Source: Paratrimastix pyriformis (lineage: Eukaryota > Preaxostyla > Paratrimastigidae). Taken from it: a stretch of DNA of 38,045 nt. A program made the translations under genes and the position numbers. The stretch's first letter is position 1. The number at the start of each line of letters is the position of its first letter. The notes under the pieces were generated by a model, which made no database searches, was not told the DNA's origin, and saw only the letters and a program-made list of their open reading frames with translations. Positions 1 through 9,638 of this stretch are shown here, in pieces. The stretch covers positions 1 to 38,045 of the forward strand of contig JAPMOS010000264.1 of NCBI GenBank assembly GCA_027972325.1, read 5' to 3'.

Positions 1-480
1 GTCGTTCTTGAATCCCAGCAGGCAGACGACCAGCCGATCGGCGGCCGGCGGAATGGCCTGTGAGACAGTGGGCAGAGTCGTCGGAGCAAGCAGGAAGGCC
101 AGCAGGGCGACCAGCTTGGCGCGGAGGCGCTCGAGTGGGAGCGCCTCGTTCGGGCCCCACTGATGGAAGAGCTCCACCAGCAGGGTGGGCGGCACAGGCA
201 GCCTTCTGGACGGGCTGCGTGGTGCGGCAGGCGGATGGCCTTGCGGAGGCGGCCATAGAGGTGGTCGCCGCCGGGGAGGCACCCAAGTGCGTCGTGGATC
301 AGGTTGACCACGGTGGAGATGAGCGACAAGGTCTACCGGGGCCGGCAGCTGGCCCGGGTGGCCTCATCGGTGTAGTCGGCCATGGAGCACCAGCGGGATG
401 CCCCAGCCGGCGCAGAACCGGGCCAGGGCACGTAGCCGGTTGGTGAGGCTCTTCTCGGTGGTGGGCTTTACAGCAGCCGA
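1..480 (-). pseudogene. Tyrosine recombinase, N-terminal part only (DIRS element 1)
   Basis: The minus strand near 391-470 encodes a stretch containing TTEKSLTNRLRALARFCAGW, which looks like the N-terminal core-binding (SAM-like) helix region of DIRS tyrosine recombinases. It follows the RNase H region directly, as in DIRS elements. The catalytic half with the H-x-x-R and Tyr motifs lies beyond the window or is not recognisable here. In the family this enzyme integrates a circular DNA intermediate without target-site duplication. Confidence 0.5.
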
Positions 481-991
481 GACAAGTAGCTGGCGACCTT
501 GGGCGCTCCAATGGGCCGCACCGGCCGCCCAGAAATCCTGAAGGCGCAGACGCGCCAGCTGAGGTTCTTCGTCGGCTCCGAGTGGCCGGAAGCAGCCGGG
601 CGGAAGGCCCGCGGGTCCTGCGGCAGGAGCACGGGCCAGTCCACCGTCAGGGCCAGCAGCAGGCCACCAGGGCTGGCTCGGCCACGGGGCCAGCAGGGTG
701 CACTCGACCCCGGGCCCAGAGTGCTGCAGGTGGCGCAGGACGCGGTGGATCTGCGAGGGGGTTGACCCAGCTGTTCTCGCCGGGCTCCCACCGGGCCGAA
801 AACGTGTCGGCGCGCAGGGACTGCACATCGCGGTGGCGGCTCTCGTAGCGGGGCACCTGTCGCGTCGCGAAGGTGGCCATGCGGTCGATCGAGTGCGGGC
901 CCCAGAGCCTGTCCAGCGAGCGGAACAGCGCCGGGTGGAGCATCCAGTCGCTGCGGTCGAAGTCCCGCGAGCTGGTCCGCCGTGGTATTCG

Positions 992-2170
992 TCACGCCCG
1001 CCACGTGTCGGCCTGCAGGGGTGATCCCGTGGCGCGCTGCAGGGCGTGGATGGCGGGCGATCCCGTCCAGGGCCGGGTTGAGGCGGCCAAACCGTTGAGG
1101 TGGGCCACTGTCGTCGCGTTGTCGACCTGGAAGAGCACCGTGCGGCCCGCCAGGCCGGCGTCGCGGCCCAGATGCGCAGGGCGTTGAGCACGGCCATGCT
1201 CTCGCGCTGGTTGATGGGCGTCTCGCGCATGACGCCCGTCCAGGGGCCCTGGGCTGTCTCGTTGCGCTCCAGCAGGCCCCAGCCGATGTCCGAGGCGTCC
1301 GTGGCGCAGGTCAGATCGGCCGGCGCCGGGAGCGGACAGGCCCGTTCCAGCCCTCGAGGCCCTCCAGCCACCAGCGGAGGTCCCCCGGCCGGCTCGTCCA
1401 GCATCACGCAGCAGTGCCAGTTGGGGCTGCTGCGACCACGCGGTAGACGCGCAGGAGAAACTTGGCGGGCGCCACGGCCCGCGAGACGGACAGGCAGAGG
1501 CCCGCCACGTGGGCCACCCGGCGCACGTGGGGCCGCGAGCAGCGCAGCAGCCGGGCGATCTCGTGCCGGATGGTGCGCCGCTTCTCGGCGGGCACGCAGT
1601 AGCGCACCTGGGGAGCGGTCTCGACCTCGTACCCCAGGAACTGCTGCCGCGGGGGGCGGGCGAATGGCACTTCTCCAGCTTGAGGTTCATGCCCGCCTGC
1701 TCCATCACGGCCACGAAGCGCGCCCACTCGATCGGCCTCGGCCGGCCGACTGGCCACGATGAAGTCGTCGATGTAGGAGAGCATCCGCAGGCCGCACGAG
1801 GGCCCCGGAGGTACTCGCAGAGGGCCTGAGAAACTTGGTAAAGGCCCACGGCGCACAGGAGGCCGAACGGGAGAACCGTGTAGACGTAGTAGCGGCCCCG
1901 CCAGATCCCAAGAGCTGCTGGTCGTCGGGGTGAATGCGCAGGTGATGGTAGCCCTCGGAGAGTCCGCCGTCGAGATGTAGTCCCCGTCGCGCAGCAGAGG
2001 CGCCAGCGTGGTCAGGTCCTCCAGCGAAGGCCGGCGCCTGGACAAAGAGTTGACGAAGCGCATGTCGATGCGAGCCTCAACTTCCGTTCTTCTTCGGCGC
2101 ACGTCAGCGGGGAGATGTTGTGGGGTGGCACCTGGACGGGTGCGCCCGTCCGAGGAGGCGAGCCACCTCC
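992..2170 (-). pseudogene. Reverse transcriptase and RNase H region (DIRS element 1)
   Basis: The minus strand shows the polymerase box YIDD within SYIDDFIVASRP near 1746-1793. It is followed by FLGYEVET (a typical post-catalytic RT motif) and by an RNase H stretch with TCATDASDIGWGL near 1238-1310. An upstream stretch around IDMRFVNSL resembles the early RT fingers region. The order RT then RNase H then recombinase is that of DIRS pol. The region is decayed across frames. Long ORFs on the opposite strand here are GC-rich shadows. Confidence 0.7.
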
Positions 2171-2439
2171 TGGTCGACGAAGGAGGCGTGCTCGGGGTGC
2201 ACGTAGTTGGGCAAATGGGAGCGGCACGGCTTGCAAAGGAGCGGGATGCGGAAGCCGTGCAAGAGCCAGTTGTGCACGGGCGGGGCAAGTGTGCTCCTCC
2301 CAGAAGGCCCGGAAGGGCGGGAGGGAGGACGCCCGGTGCTGAAGCAAGGTGGCGGTGGTGGCGATGCGGCCGGTGGTGATGGGGAATGGTCGCACCGTGG
2401 CGGCAGCGGCGAGGAGGGTGGCGGTGTTGGTGGTGGAGA

Positions 2440-5400
2440 TGGCGGACCCCGTTGCTGCCGCGGCGCGCGGGCTGCGCGCCGTTACTGCTCGCCGGCGCCG
2501 TCCGACTGCGCCTGCTGGCGCCCGCCGGCGGAGCCGTTGTTGCCACCATTGTCGAAGCGGCGCCGCTGCGGAAGCTGCGCTGCTGGCGCTGGGCAAAGCC
2601 GTTGAACCGGTCGCCGCCTCGGCCGAACCCGCCGCCGAAACGCCCGCCGAAGCCGCCATGGCCACTCGACGAGCGGAAGTCGTTCCCGCCACGATCGCGG
2701 CCCCGCCCGTACGGCGCCGGCCTGGCCGCCGCGTTGCTGCTGCTGCTAGCCGGGCAGGGGCGCGCATGCCCTGAGCGAGGCGGATGGCGAAGTCGAGCTG
2801 CTGGAGGTTCTGGCCCGTGGCGACCTCGGGAGCGGTGCGGACATACTCGTACATGCGGGCCACATCGGGTGCAAGAGCCGTATGCACCCAGGCGAGCCGC
2901 TTGCGGTCCACGATGGCGGCGGCAATGGCGCGAGCAAAGCAAGAGAGGGCGGCGCGCAAGTCCTCCTCGGTGCAGGGCAGGCGCGCCAGCCGCTCAAGGT
3001 TGAGCGATTCCCGGTGAAGGCGCTGGAGAAAGCGGAATTCAGCCCTGGACTCGCGGGCGAGGCCCGTGACCGAGCCGAGCTAGGGGAAGTCGCTGGACAC
3101 AGGGACGCCCCGGACGAAGGCCCGGAGCGCTCCAGTGCGAGCCTGTCAGAGTGTGTGTGTGTTATACTATTCAATCACCTAAACAGCACGACATAATCGA
3201 ACTGAGAAATAGTGAATGAAAACCGTTGGTCCGGCCGAAGCCGGCGGGTAAATACCCAGCGCTCCCTCCAGGGAAGGTGCACAGGGGCATCGGGAGGAAG
3301 AGAGACTGGAAACTCGCAAGGAAACATCAACTCGCATACAAAATGGAACAAAGAGGACATGACAGAATGAGGGGCGGGGGACCGAAGAACAGAAAAAGAA
3401 AACGAAAGTTAATACGAGAAGCACTCCTCGCGCCAGCCTGAGGGGGCTACTGCCCATCCACCAGCACCGGAATGACCGGTAGCTCAACTTGGATGGTCCC
3501 TGATCCACCGTCCCCACTGGCTCCTTCCCACATCATGATCCCCCGGCTGGGGACCAGGTCGGCGGCACCAATCTTGCGAACAGCAGCGGAAGCAGCCGGC
3601 GCCACGGCAGCGGGATCAGGCGCCTTGGTGTCAGCCATGGCAGGGCCAGACACAGACAAGGGGGCACAACAACAGGGACAGCAGGGCAGGGCACCCACTG
3701 CAGGGGCGATCGACTTCTTGCCTCCGGGCTCACCCCCTTCGCCGAGGCTGGGGCTGGGGTGCGGGAGCTCGCAGGCGGCTTGGCGACCACTGGGTCAGGA
3801 ACCGGGGTGGACGGGGCGGTGGGCGCCGCCGGTTGATGTGCAAACGGGTTCCCGAAGGGGCCGGGACCGCAGGGGTGCACAGTGGTGACCTCAAAGGGTT
3901 GGCAGCCCGTCCTTTCTTGGAGCCCGAGAGCGACTTCCGGAGAAGGAGGGCTGCGAGGTGTGGCGGACCTCCACCCAATTGACGGGGTGGGGTGGTGATA
4001 CATGATGTCGGCCGACACCCACTCATAGAGGTTGTGTGACGTGACGAATCAGACGGTTTCAAGAGCGGTTGGATGAGGCTGCGGGACCACCAAAACGCAT
4101 ACTCATTGGGAGCTCCTCGGACGATTCCGATGAGATACCTCCAAGTCCGATTGTCCAGCATGCCACGTGACAGAGCCAAGCACTTGATAAAAGAAGTCAG
4201 TCATAGACGAAACGAGCATTTCTCGCTCGAGGCTGCCGAGCATTTCAACGATCGTCTTCAGCAATGCTCTGGAGACGACCCGCTGCTTGTGAACAGTGAT
4301 GTACCCAAACAATTTCGCAAGCTCAGGAAGCATCTTTTGCGTAAGCACCTTGAAATCGCTGTCCAGATCCGTATAGCGGAGATGCTTTTCAGAATGTCGC
4401 GGTTCAGGAAGCGCAGAAACGGATCATTGCGTTGAATTTCGGCATGCATCATGACGAAGTTGCTGACGTGTCCATCAAGATCGTCATTTTCCGAGCAGAT
4501 TTCCATCCAACGGGACGCTCGGTTGAATTCAAAAGGACGCCAATGCCGGGGAGACCCTGTCAGAGGCCTCGCGGTCGCCAGGTTGCTGCTGCTGCGGGTC
4601 TGCGGCCCGCCGCTGGTCATCCTCGTCGTTGGCGGCGGCAGCATCGTCCTCGTCCGTGAAGTCGCCCTCGGCGGCGCCATCGTCGCCGCTGGGCGGATCG
4701 GCCTCCCTGGAAAGTCCCGGGGCGGCAAGAGCGAGTCGTCTGAAGTCGGCCGGCGCAGCGACGGAAGTGCCAGACGGAGCGGCCGGCCCACGGGTGACAG
4801 GCACCGCTGGCCGACGCCTGGCATGGCCGAAGCGGGCGGCACTCGCAGCAGTGAGCTGGGACTCGTCCGGAAGCAGGTGGGACGGGGCAGGAGCAGGGCC
4901 TGGTCGGGCCGAAAAAACGAGAGCGGAGCAGGCTCATCCGCGGCCGGTACGGCGGCAGCACCACCGGCACCCGGGGGGGCACCAGCGGCACCGCGGGCAG
5001 CAAGCCTTCTGGGCCGAAGGCAAGGTCGCGGAGGCAGCAGCGGCGGCCGCAATCATGGCCCGCTGCTGACCGAGAATGTCCCCAGCGAGGCCTCGATCAC
5101 ACGCCGGATGTGGGCGTTGAGGCCTTCAAGGGACATGGGACAATCCGCAGAGTGATTCTGCAGGGCCGGGGTATGCACGGGGGAGGCCCAGGGGGGGGGG
5201 CCGCAGGAGGGCTCCCTCAGACCCGCTCATGCGCACCCGTCATCATCGAGGTCCGTGAAAGGTGCCGTAGCGGTCGCCGTGGCCGGGCCGGGTGCAGCCT
5301 GCGTAGCGGAAGCAGCCTGGCGGCCAGCCGCCGCCGAAACGGTACTCGAAGAGCCAGAGCCGATGGGGTCGGATTGGGCGTCCCAGGAGTGGGGACCTTG

Positions 5401-5450
5401 ATGATGAGCTTGGGCATCGGAGGGTCCTGAAGTCGATGAGTAGAGGCCAT
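2440..5450 (-). pseudogene. Gag/ORF1-like region of DIRS element 1
   Basis: Near 2450-2960 the minus strand encodes a low-complexity protein rich in Arg, Gly, Ser and Phe (for example GRGRDRGGNDFRSSSG), preceded by MYEYVRTAPEVATGQNLQQL. An RGG-rich tail just before the RT is usual for DIRS gag proteins. Further right, 3447-5450 holds more proline/alanine-rich minus-strand coding potential, starting near MASTHRLQDPPMPKLIIKV. I assign it to ORF1 by position only. Function is inferred as nucleic-acid binding and particle formation. I see no clear boundary between one and two genes here. Confidence 0.4.
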
Positions 5451-5480
5451 TGTAGTCGTAGTCCTTGAAAAACGGGTGTT

Positions 5481-6325
5481 CACCACGAAAAACGAAGGCA
5501 CTGTGCTGGTCCGGGGCGCCCCCTTAAGTACTCGGAATTGGGCGGGAACGGTCCGACCGCACTTTCAACTTTTCCCTGTTGTTTTCGCCTCCGCTACTTT
5601 TACCACCCTTTCGGACCTCTTCCGAAGCCCAAAGTGGGGTCACTTCACGGTTCGATCATGGACCGTTGACCCGAAATCTCTCAACGGTTTCGGAGATTCG
5701 GATGCGCAACGCATCTGGCCGTTCACGCGCATCTCACCCCTTCCTGTGCGTGTTTAATTTTTGGCTTCGGCCAAAGTTCTAGACTCCTTTGACCTCTCTC
5801 CTATTTTTGTTATGATTTATGGACACGTATTGGACACGCTGTCCGTCGTGACCATTTTAGGATTGGTTTATTTTCTGCATTGTGTGGTGTTCATTATGAA
5901 GAACAAGGAGTTATAGCACCTAGACTGCCGAAGACGGAGGCTGTCGCCTGCTATCCTGAGTCTACGATGGATAGGTGATCATTAAATAATGCATCAATCT
6001 TAAGTAAATAATGCATTCTTTTTGATTGAATCAGCTCAAATAATTGATTCTATGAAAATGGAAAAGTATGACAAAATGATAAAACAATATGAAATTTGAT
6101 TTCAGCTTAAGACCCTTTAAAGCGAAAATTTAGGCAGCTTTGACATGAATTGAAAGAAATCAATCAGATTTACCTTCTATTTCAAAGAGATAAAAGCAGC
6201 GTTTCATCATTTGAGCTATAAGGCTAATAAAGCGAAATTTTGATGAGCTACTGAGGCTAACTCAATGAAATAGTGAACGAGTGAGAGCATTTGATTAACA
6301 TGTAAAGGTATCTTAACTACATATC
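5481..6325. other. Gene-poor junction between DIRS element 1 and viral copy 1
   Basis: Base composition switches from GC-rich to AT-rich near 5760-5960. I see no convincing gene. Two copies of AATAATGCAT lie near 5985-6015. The left end of viral copy 1 cannot be fixed, because neither copy 2 nor copy 3 retains matching sequence on this side and no terminal repeat is visible. Confidence 0.5.
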
Positions 6326-6341
6326 TCTAGTTAGTATATAA
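6326..6341 (+). promoter_or_regulatory. Candidate viral promoter motif, copy a
   Basis: The 16-base motif TCTAGTTAGTATATAA ends 6 nt before an ATG at 6348. A near-identical motif lies before the SSB-like gene at 6790-6805, and the sequence just upstream (AAGGTAT, then TTA) is also shared. This supports a common promoter cassette. Confidence 0.45.
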
Positions 6342-6347
6342 GCAGTC

Positions 6348-6551
6348 ATGTTTTCATTTGTGAAAGAAATCTATGTGAGGCTACATCCCAATAGAATTAC
6401 TTATTTTGAGACAAATGAAGAACCGACTTACCATTCAATAGTGATGATACGAAAAACGACAGGAATCAAAAAGCTTATGGTGACGGCATATGGCAGAGGT
6501 GAAGGATATGGTAATGGAGAAGGATATGGATTTGAGGATAGAGGACAGTGA
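6348..6551 (+). CDS. Small ORF of unknown function (67 aa), probably viral
   Basis: The ORF encodes a 67-residue basic product starting MFSFVKEIYVRLHPNRITYF and ending in a Gly/Tyr/Glu repeat (GRGEGYGNGEGYGFEDRGQ). I recognise no family. It may be only part of a longer gene. In its favour are the promoter-like motif immediately upstream, shared with the next gene, the same strand, and the same AT-rich codon usage. Against it, the ORF is short, there is no second copy in the window to compare, and the following 260 bases to the SSB-like gene hold no clear gene. Confidence 0.3.
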   Translation: MFSFVKEIYVRLHPNRITYFETNEEPTYHSIVMIRKTTGIKKLMVTAYGRGEGYGNGEGYGFEDRGQ

Positions 6552-6789
6552 CTTAGTGGACCCAGACATGATTATAAAAAATGCGCACGAATGTCGTCAA
6601 TAGCAGCTCATTGTCTATGTGAAAATATTCGAATGAATGATATGAAACCTTCAGAAGAAACTGACCAAATCTACTTTAGAAAGAAGACGTGAAGACAGTA
6701 TTTGACACATATTTAGGTGCATAGAGGATGACAGAGGACATAGGGAAAAGGTGAGAGTACATGAAGGTATTTTAAGAAAAATTATTATC

Positions 6790-6805
6790 TATAGTTAGTA
6801 TATAA
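6790..6805 (+). promoter_or_regulatory. Candidate viral promoter motif, copy b
   Basis: TATAGTTAGTATATAA lies 9 nt upstream of the ATG at 6815 and matches the motif at 6326-6341 in 15 of 16 positions. Related cores occur before the ATPase gene (TTATAGTTA, 12966-12974 region) and before the capsid gene (TTAGTATGATA). It may be a class-specific viral promoter. Confidence 0.45.
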
Positions 6806-6814
6806 TAACCACTA

Positions 6815-7489
6815 ATGTCAAGCAAGCAATCTGTTGAGTCTGATATGCCAGTTGTGATCATTCCGAACGATTTTGTAGTGAAGAAAGTGTCAATTGAAAC
6901 CTTATCTGAATCGTCCAGGAAGCAAGAGAAGACAATGAAGATGTGTCACATCGAACATAATGGAAATAACCTATTAGTTCAGACGCCACAAATCGACTTA
7001 GGACCTTATGGAGTGAACTTTTACGAGAACACTAAAATTATCAGGTTACCAGTTGAGAATGTAGGCGATGACTTTAAGAAGATGATAGACAAGCTCGAGA
7101 AGTACTGTCAAAACAATGTGGAAAGCATTGTGAATGGTACTTTTGAAGAAGGCAAACCAGATGAATTTGAATACAAATCATTTGCCAAGACGAGTGATAA
7201 TGACAAGTTTCCGAGCTACTATAAAGTAGCAGTTGGATATGCAGACACACTGTATCCGAGTGTCTTCAGAAAAGATGAAGATGGTGAGGCAAAACAGGAC
7301 ACAACAATACAAACAAACGAGGATTTACGAAAAGCCGTCAATCCAGGTAGCACAGTTAAAATGATAGTCCAACTTAAAGTATGGGTTGATGATAAGCAGC
7401 ATTATGGAATCTCAGCCTCATGCAAACAGCTACTTATAGTGAAAGAAGGGAAGAAGAAAGCAGACAATTCAAAGTCTCTTTTTGCTTAA
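6815..7489 (+). CDS. Putative single-stranded-DNA-binding-like viral protein (224 aa)
   Basis: The open frame of 224 codons reads as one piece. The product is acidic/lysine-rich, with a middle part LLVQTPQIDLGPYGVNFYEN and a C-terminal part STVKMIVQLKVWVDDKQHYG. This combination (QTP, then a conserved YG, then a late strand with a VW-containing motif followed by a Gly-Ile pair) recalls the SSB-like/DUF5871-type proteins of large algal DNA viruses. I infer binding to viral replication intermediates; this is from memory of the family pattern, not a search. The gene converges on the fibre gene and its stop overlaps the fibre stop by 4 nt, a viral-style packing. Only copy 1 keeps this gene in the window. 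The nearby promoter motif at 6790-6805 supports this ATG. Confidence 0.5.
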   Translation: MSSKQSVESDMPVVIIPNDFVVKKVSIETLSESSRKQEKTMKMCHIEHNGNNLLVQTPQIDLGPYGVNFYENTKIIRLPVENVGDDFKKMIDKLEKYCQNNVESIVNGTFEEGKPDEFEYKSFAKTSDNDKFPSYYKVAVGYADTLYPSVFRKDEDGEAKQDTTIQTNEDLRKAVNPGSTVKMIVQLKVWVDDKQHYGISASCKQLLIVKEGKKKADNSKSLFA

Positions 7490-8705
7490 ATGTTGGTAGC
7501 TTGTCGTACATTGTTTATCTTCCATGTAGCCTTCAGTGTAGAGTCGTCAGCGACATAAAATGCCATCTTACCATTGTCAATTGATGAAGGTTGAGTCGTT
7601 TCGAAAGTAACAGAAATCATCTGTCTGATTTCCGCTACAGCAGTTTTCAATGTTTCTATTTGTGCTTTTAGTGAAGCGTTTTCAATTGTTAATGAATCAC
7701 ATCGAGCAGTAACAGAGCTATTTTCAGCAGTGATTGAATCACATTGTACTTCGAGACGTTTTAATTCATTGAGCAGCATAAATGGTAGTCTGTCTTGCCT
7801 AATAATGTTATCTTTATAATATACCAGATCAGGACATACAGGAGCGCATTCTTCAGCGATAAGTCCATAACACTTAGTGCTTTTAGGGTCATCTTTAAAG
7901 ATAAAATTGACAGGACGAAGATTGTAGATGTAAGGTGTCTTCCATATCGACAACATTTGATTTGTACCGAATAGATGAGGAAGGAACATGCATTTTCCAT
8001 TGGAATCGATGTACACTTGCAGAGAATCACCAGTTGATTGAGTGGTAGAACGAATAAGAGGTGAAGTAATACGAGTTTCTCCAAAGTTCATACAGTTCAC
8101 GCTACCAGAAGAAATTGATCCGCCATAATTCGAGTTGTTAGCCGTATAAAAAGCAGAGTCAGTATCACCAGAGATGTTGATTTTATTTCCAGTTGAGGTG
8201 ATAGAAGCGACAGTGTTACTTTTTCCAGCGATATTTTCAGCACGCCAAATGCTACTTGTAGTCGTGATGAATCCATTTAGGTCACTAACGAGATAACCGT
8301 TCACATTTTGTGGAAGACGAATGCCACCAGGAAATGAAGCCATACCCCGTACAAATAATGCGCCAGAGTTTGAATTGACAGAGAAGTTAGTCACATTGTC
8401 ACTGTTTTCGAATAGTATACCACAGTTAGCATTGTTATAAGCCCTAAGTCGAACTGCTTGTCCTGAAATCGTATCCGACAGATGCAGTAGTTCCGTCAAA
8501 TGAAGTGGTTGCAGACATGTAAGCGCCCCATGAATTATCAGAGGTGCCATTGAATCCAATTTAAGTCCGAGATTTGCGGAAGAAGCAGGTGAGCTAATTT
8601 TAGGACTTGCTAAGTTACCGCCAGCAGTGAGCAGTCCACGAGTCCAGAAGGTACCAGTATTGGAATTTGCGGAGAAGTTGCATACATTGTTGGAGTTTTC
8701 GAATA

Positions 8706-9638
8706 CAAGATGAAACGGGGCGAGTACCAAAGGTACCAAAAAAGTACCAAAAAAGTACCAAAAAAGTACCAAACGGGTACCAGAGTGTACCAGAGTGTAC
8801 CAAAATGTACCAACTGGTACCCCAACAAGTACCAAAATTTTGTACCAACCGGTGGTGGTACTTCACCAAACCGGTGTACCAAATTTTGGTAGTGTACTAA
8901 AGTGGACCCGATGCTCCCCCTCTCAAGCCGGTACTTCACCAAAATCCCTTGGTACTTCACCAAAATCCTCCTGGTACTTCACCAAAATCACTAAAGGTAC
9001 CAACCACACTTGTCACATGACGACCCTGGAGGACCAAGTGAGGTACCAAACTGCTTTGGTACCTTCTGGTGAGGCACCATTGAACTCGCCCTGGTTGGGA
9101 ACGATAGAGAGGGAGGAGGAGGGAGGAGGAGGGAGGGGAGAGGGGGGATGGGAGAGGGAGATGGAGAGGGGGAGAGGGGGGGGGGATGTTGTTTGCGGGT
9201 TTATCCCCCACTGCCCCCGACTGCTCCCCCGAGAGGTTCATCCCTCACAGCTCTGGTGCTCACCCGTTTTAATTTTAGGAGTAGCTCAGTGAGCGAAGCG
9301 GCAAGGTCTGACACATAAACTCGAGAGTCTGAATCCCATAAACCCATAAAATTAACCCTCATAAAAAACAGAATCTCATAAAGTACCAAGTACCAACCAA
9401 ATGTACCCAAAAAGTACCAGACAGACAGTAGTACCAAAAAGTACCACAGCCCGTACCAAAACCAACTTGGTACTTTTTTGGCGAGTACTATAAAAAGTAC
9501 CAGAAAAGTACCAGGGCGGGTACCAGAAAAGTACCAAGGCGAGTACCAAAAAAGTACCAAGGGCGGGTACCAAGAGTACCAAACAACGCGGTACAAGAAC
9601 TTTTTGGTACTTTTTCGTACTTTTCCGTTGTCATCTTG
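8706..9638. mobile_element. 933-bp TA-flanked non-autonomous element full of GTACC repeats
   Basis: Comparison with viral copy 2 (17450-17470) shows an exact insertion. Copy 2 reads through TTTTCGAATATCAATCC, while here TA is duplicated at 8704-8705 and 9639-9640 around the insert. The termini are imperfect inverted repeats, CAAGATGAAACGG at the left against CAAGATGACAACGG (reverse complement of the right end). A TA duplication with short TIRs suggests a Tc1/mariner-type MITE. The interior holds about 40 GTAC-containing units, many as AAAAAAGTACC, plus a purine-rich GGGAGGA tract (9100-9190) and a tRNA-like block at 9282-9336. No transposase is present. Confidence 0.8.
9282..9336 (+). other. 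tRNA-like (SINE-type) A-box/B-box block inside the TA element
   Basis: TAGCTCAGTGAG (9282-9293) fits a pol III A-box. GAGTCTGAATCCC (9325-9336 region) resembles a B-box with about two mismatches to GTTCGAATCC, at tRNA-like spacing. A tail of CATAAA-type repeats follows. No clean cloverleaf could be folded, so a tRNA-derived SINE relic is more likely than a tRNA gene. Confidence 0.3.

Larger units (their letters stand above)
1..5480 (-). mobile_element. DIRS-like tyrosine-recombinase retrotransposon, partial and decayed
   Basis: Minus-strand coding potential runs, in element order, from an ORF1/gag-like region (right) through an arginine-glycine-rich stretch, reverse transcriptase, RNase H and the start of a tyrosine recombinase, which the left window edge cuts. 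This domain order, with a DIRS-style RNase H motif DASDIGWG and a recombinase instead of a DDE integrase, is the DIRS signature. The inner end is outside the window, so terminal repeats cannot be checked. The right limit is a judgement from where GC-rich coding-like DNA stops. The element is old, with several frame breaks, and is treated as a fossil. Its proteins differ clearly from those of the second DIRS element at 31069-36668, so these are two families. Confidence 0.75.

Noticed and set aside
60-2774. Plus-strand ORFs across the first DIRS element
   Set aside because: They are GC-driven antisense shadows of the minus-strand RT, RNase H and gag-like coding; none carries a recognisable motif.
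9282-9336. Functional tRNA gene
   Set aside because: Box B is imperfect and acceptor and anticodon arms do not pair; a SINE relic is the better reading.
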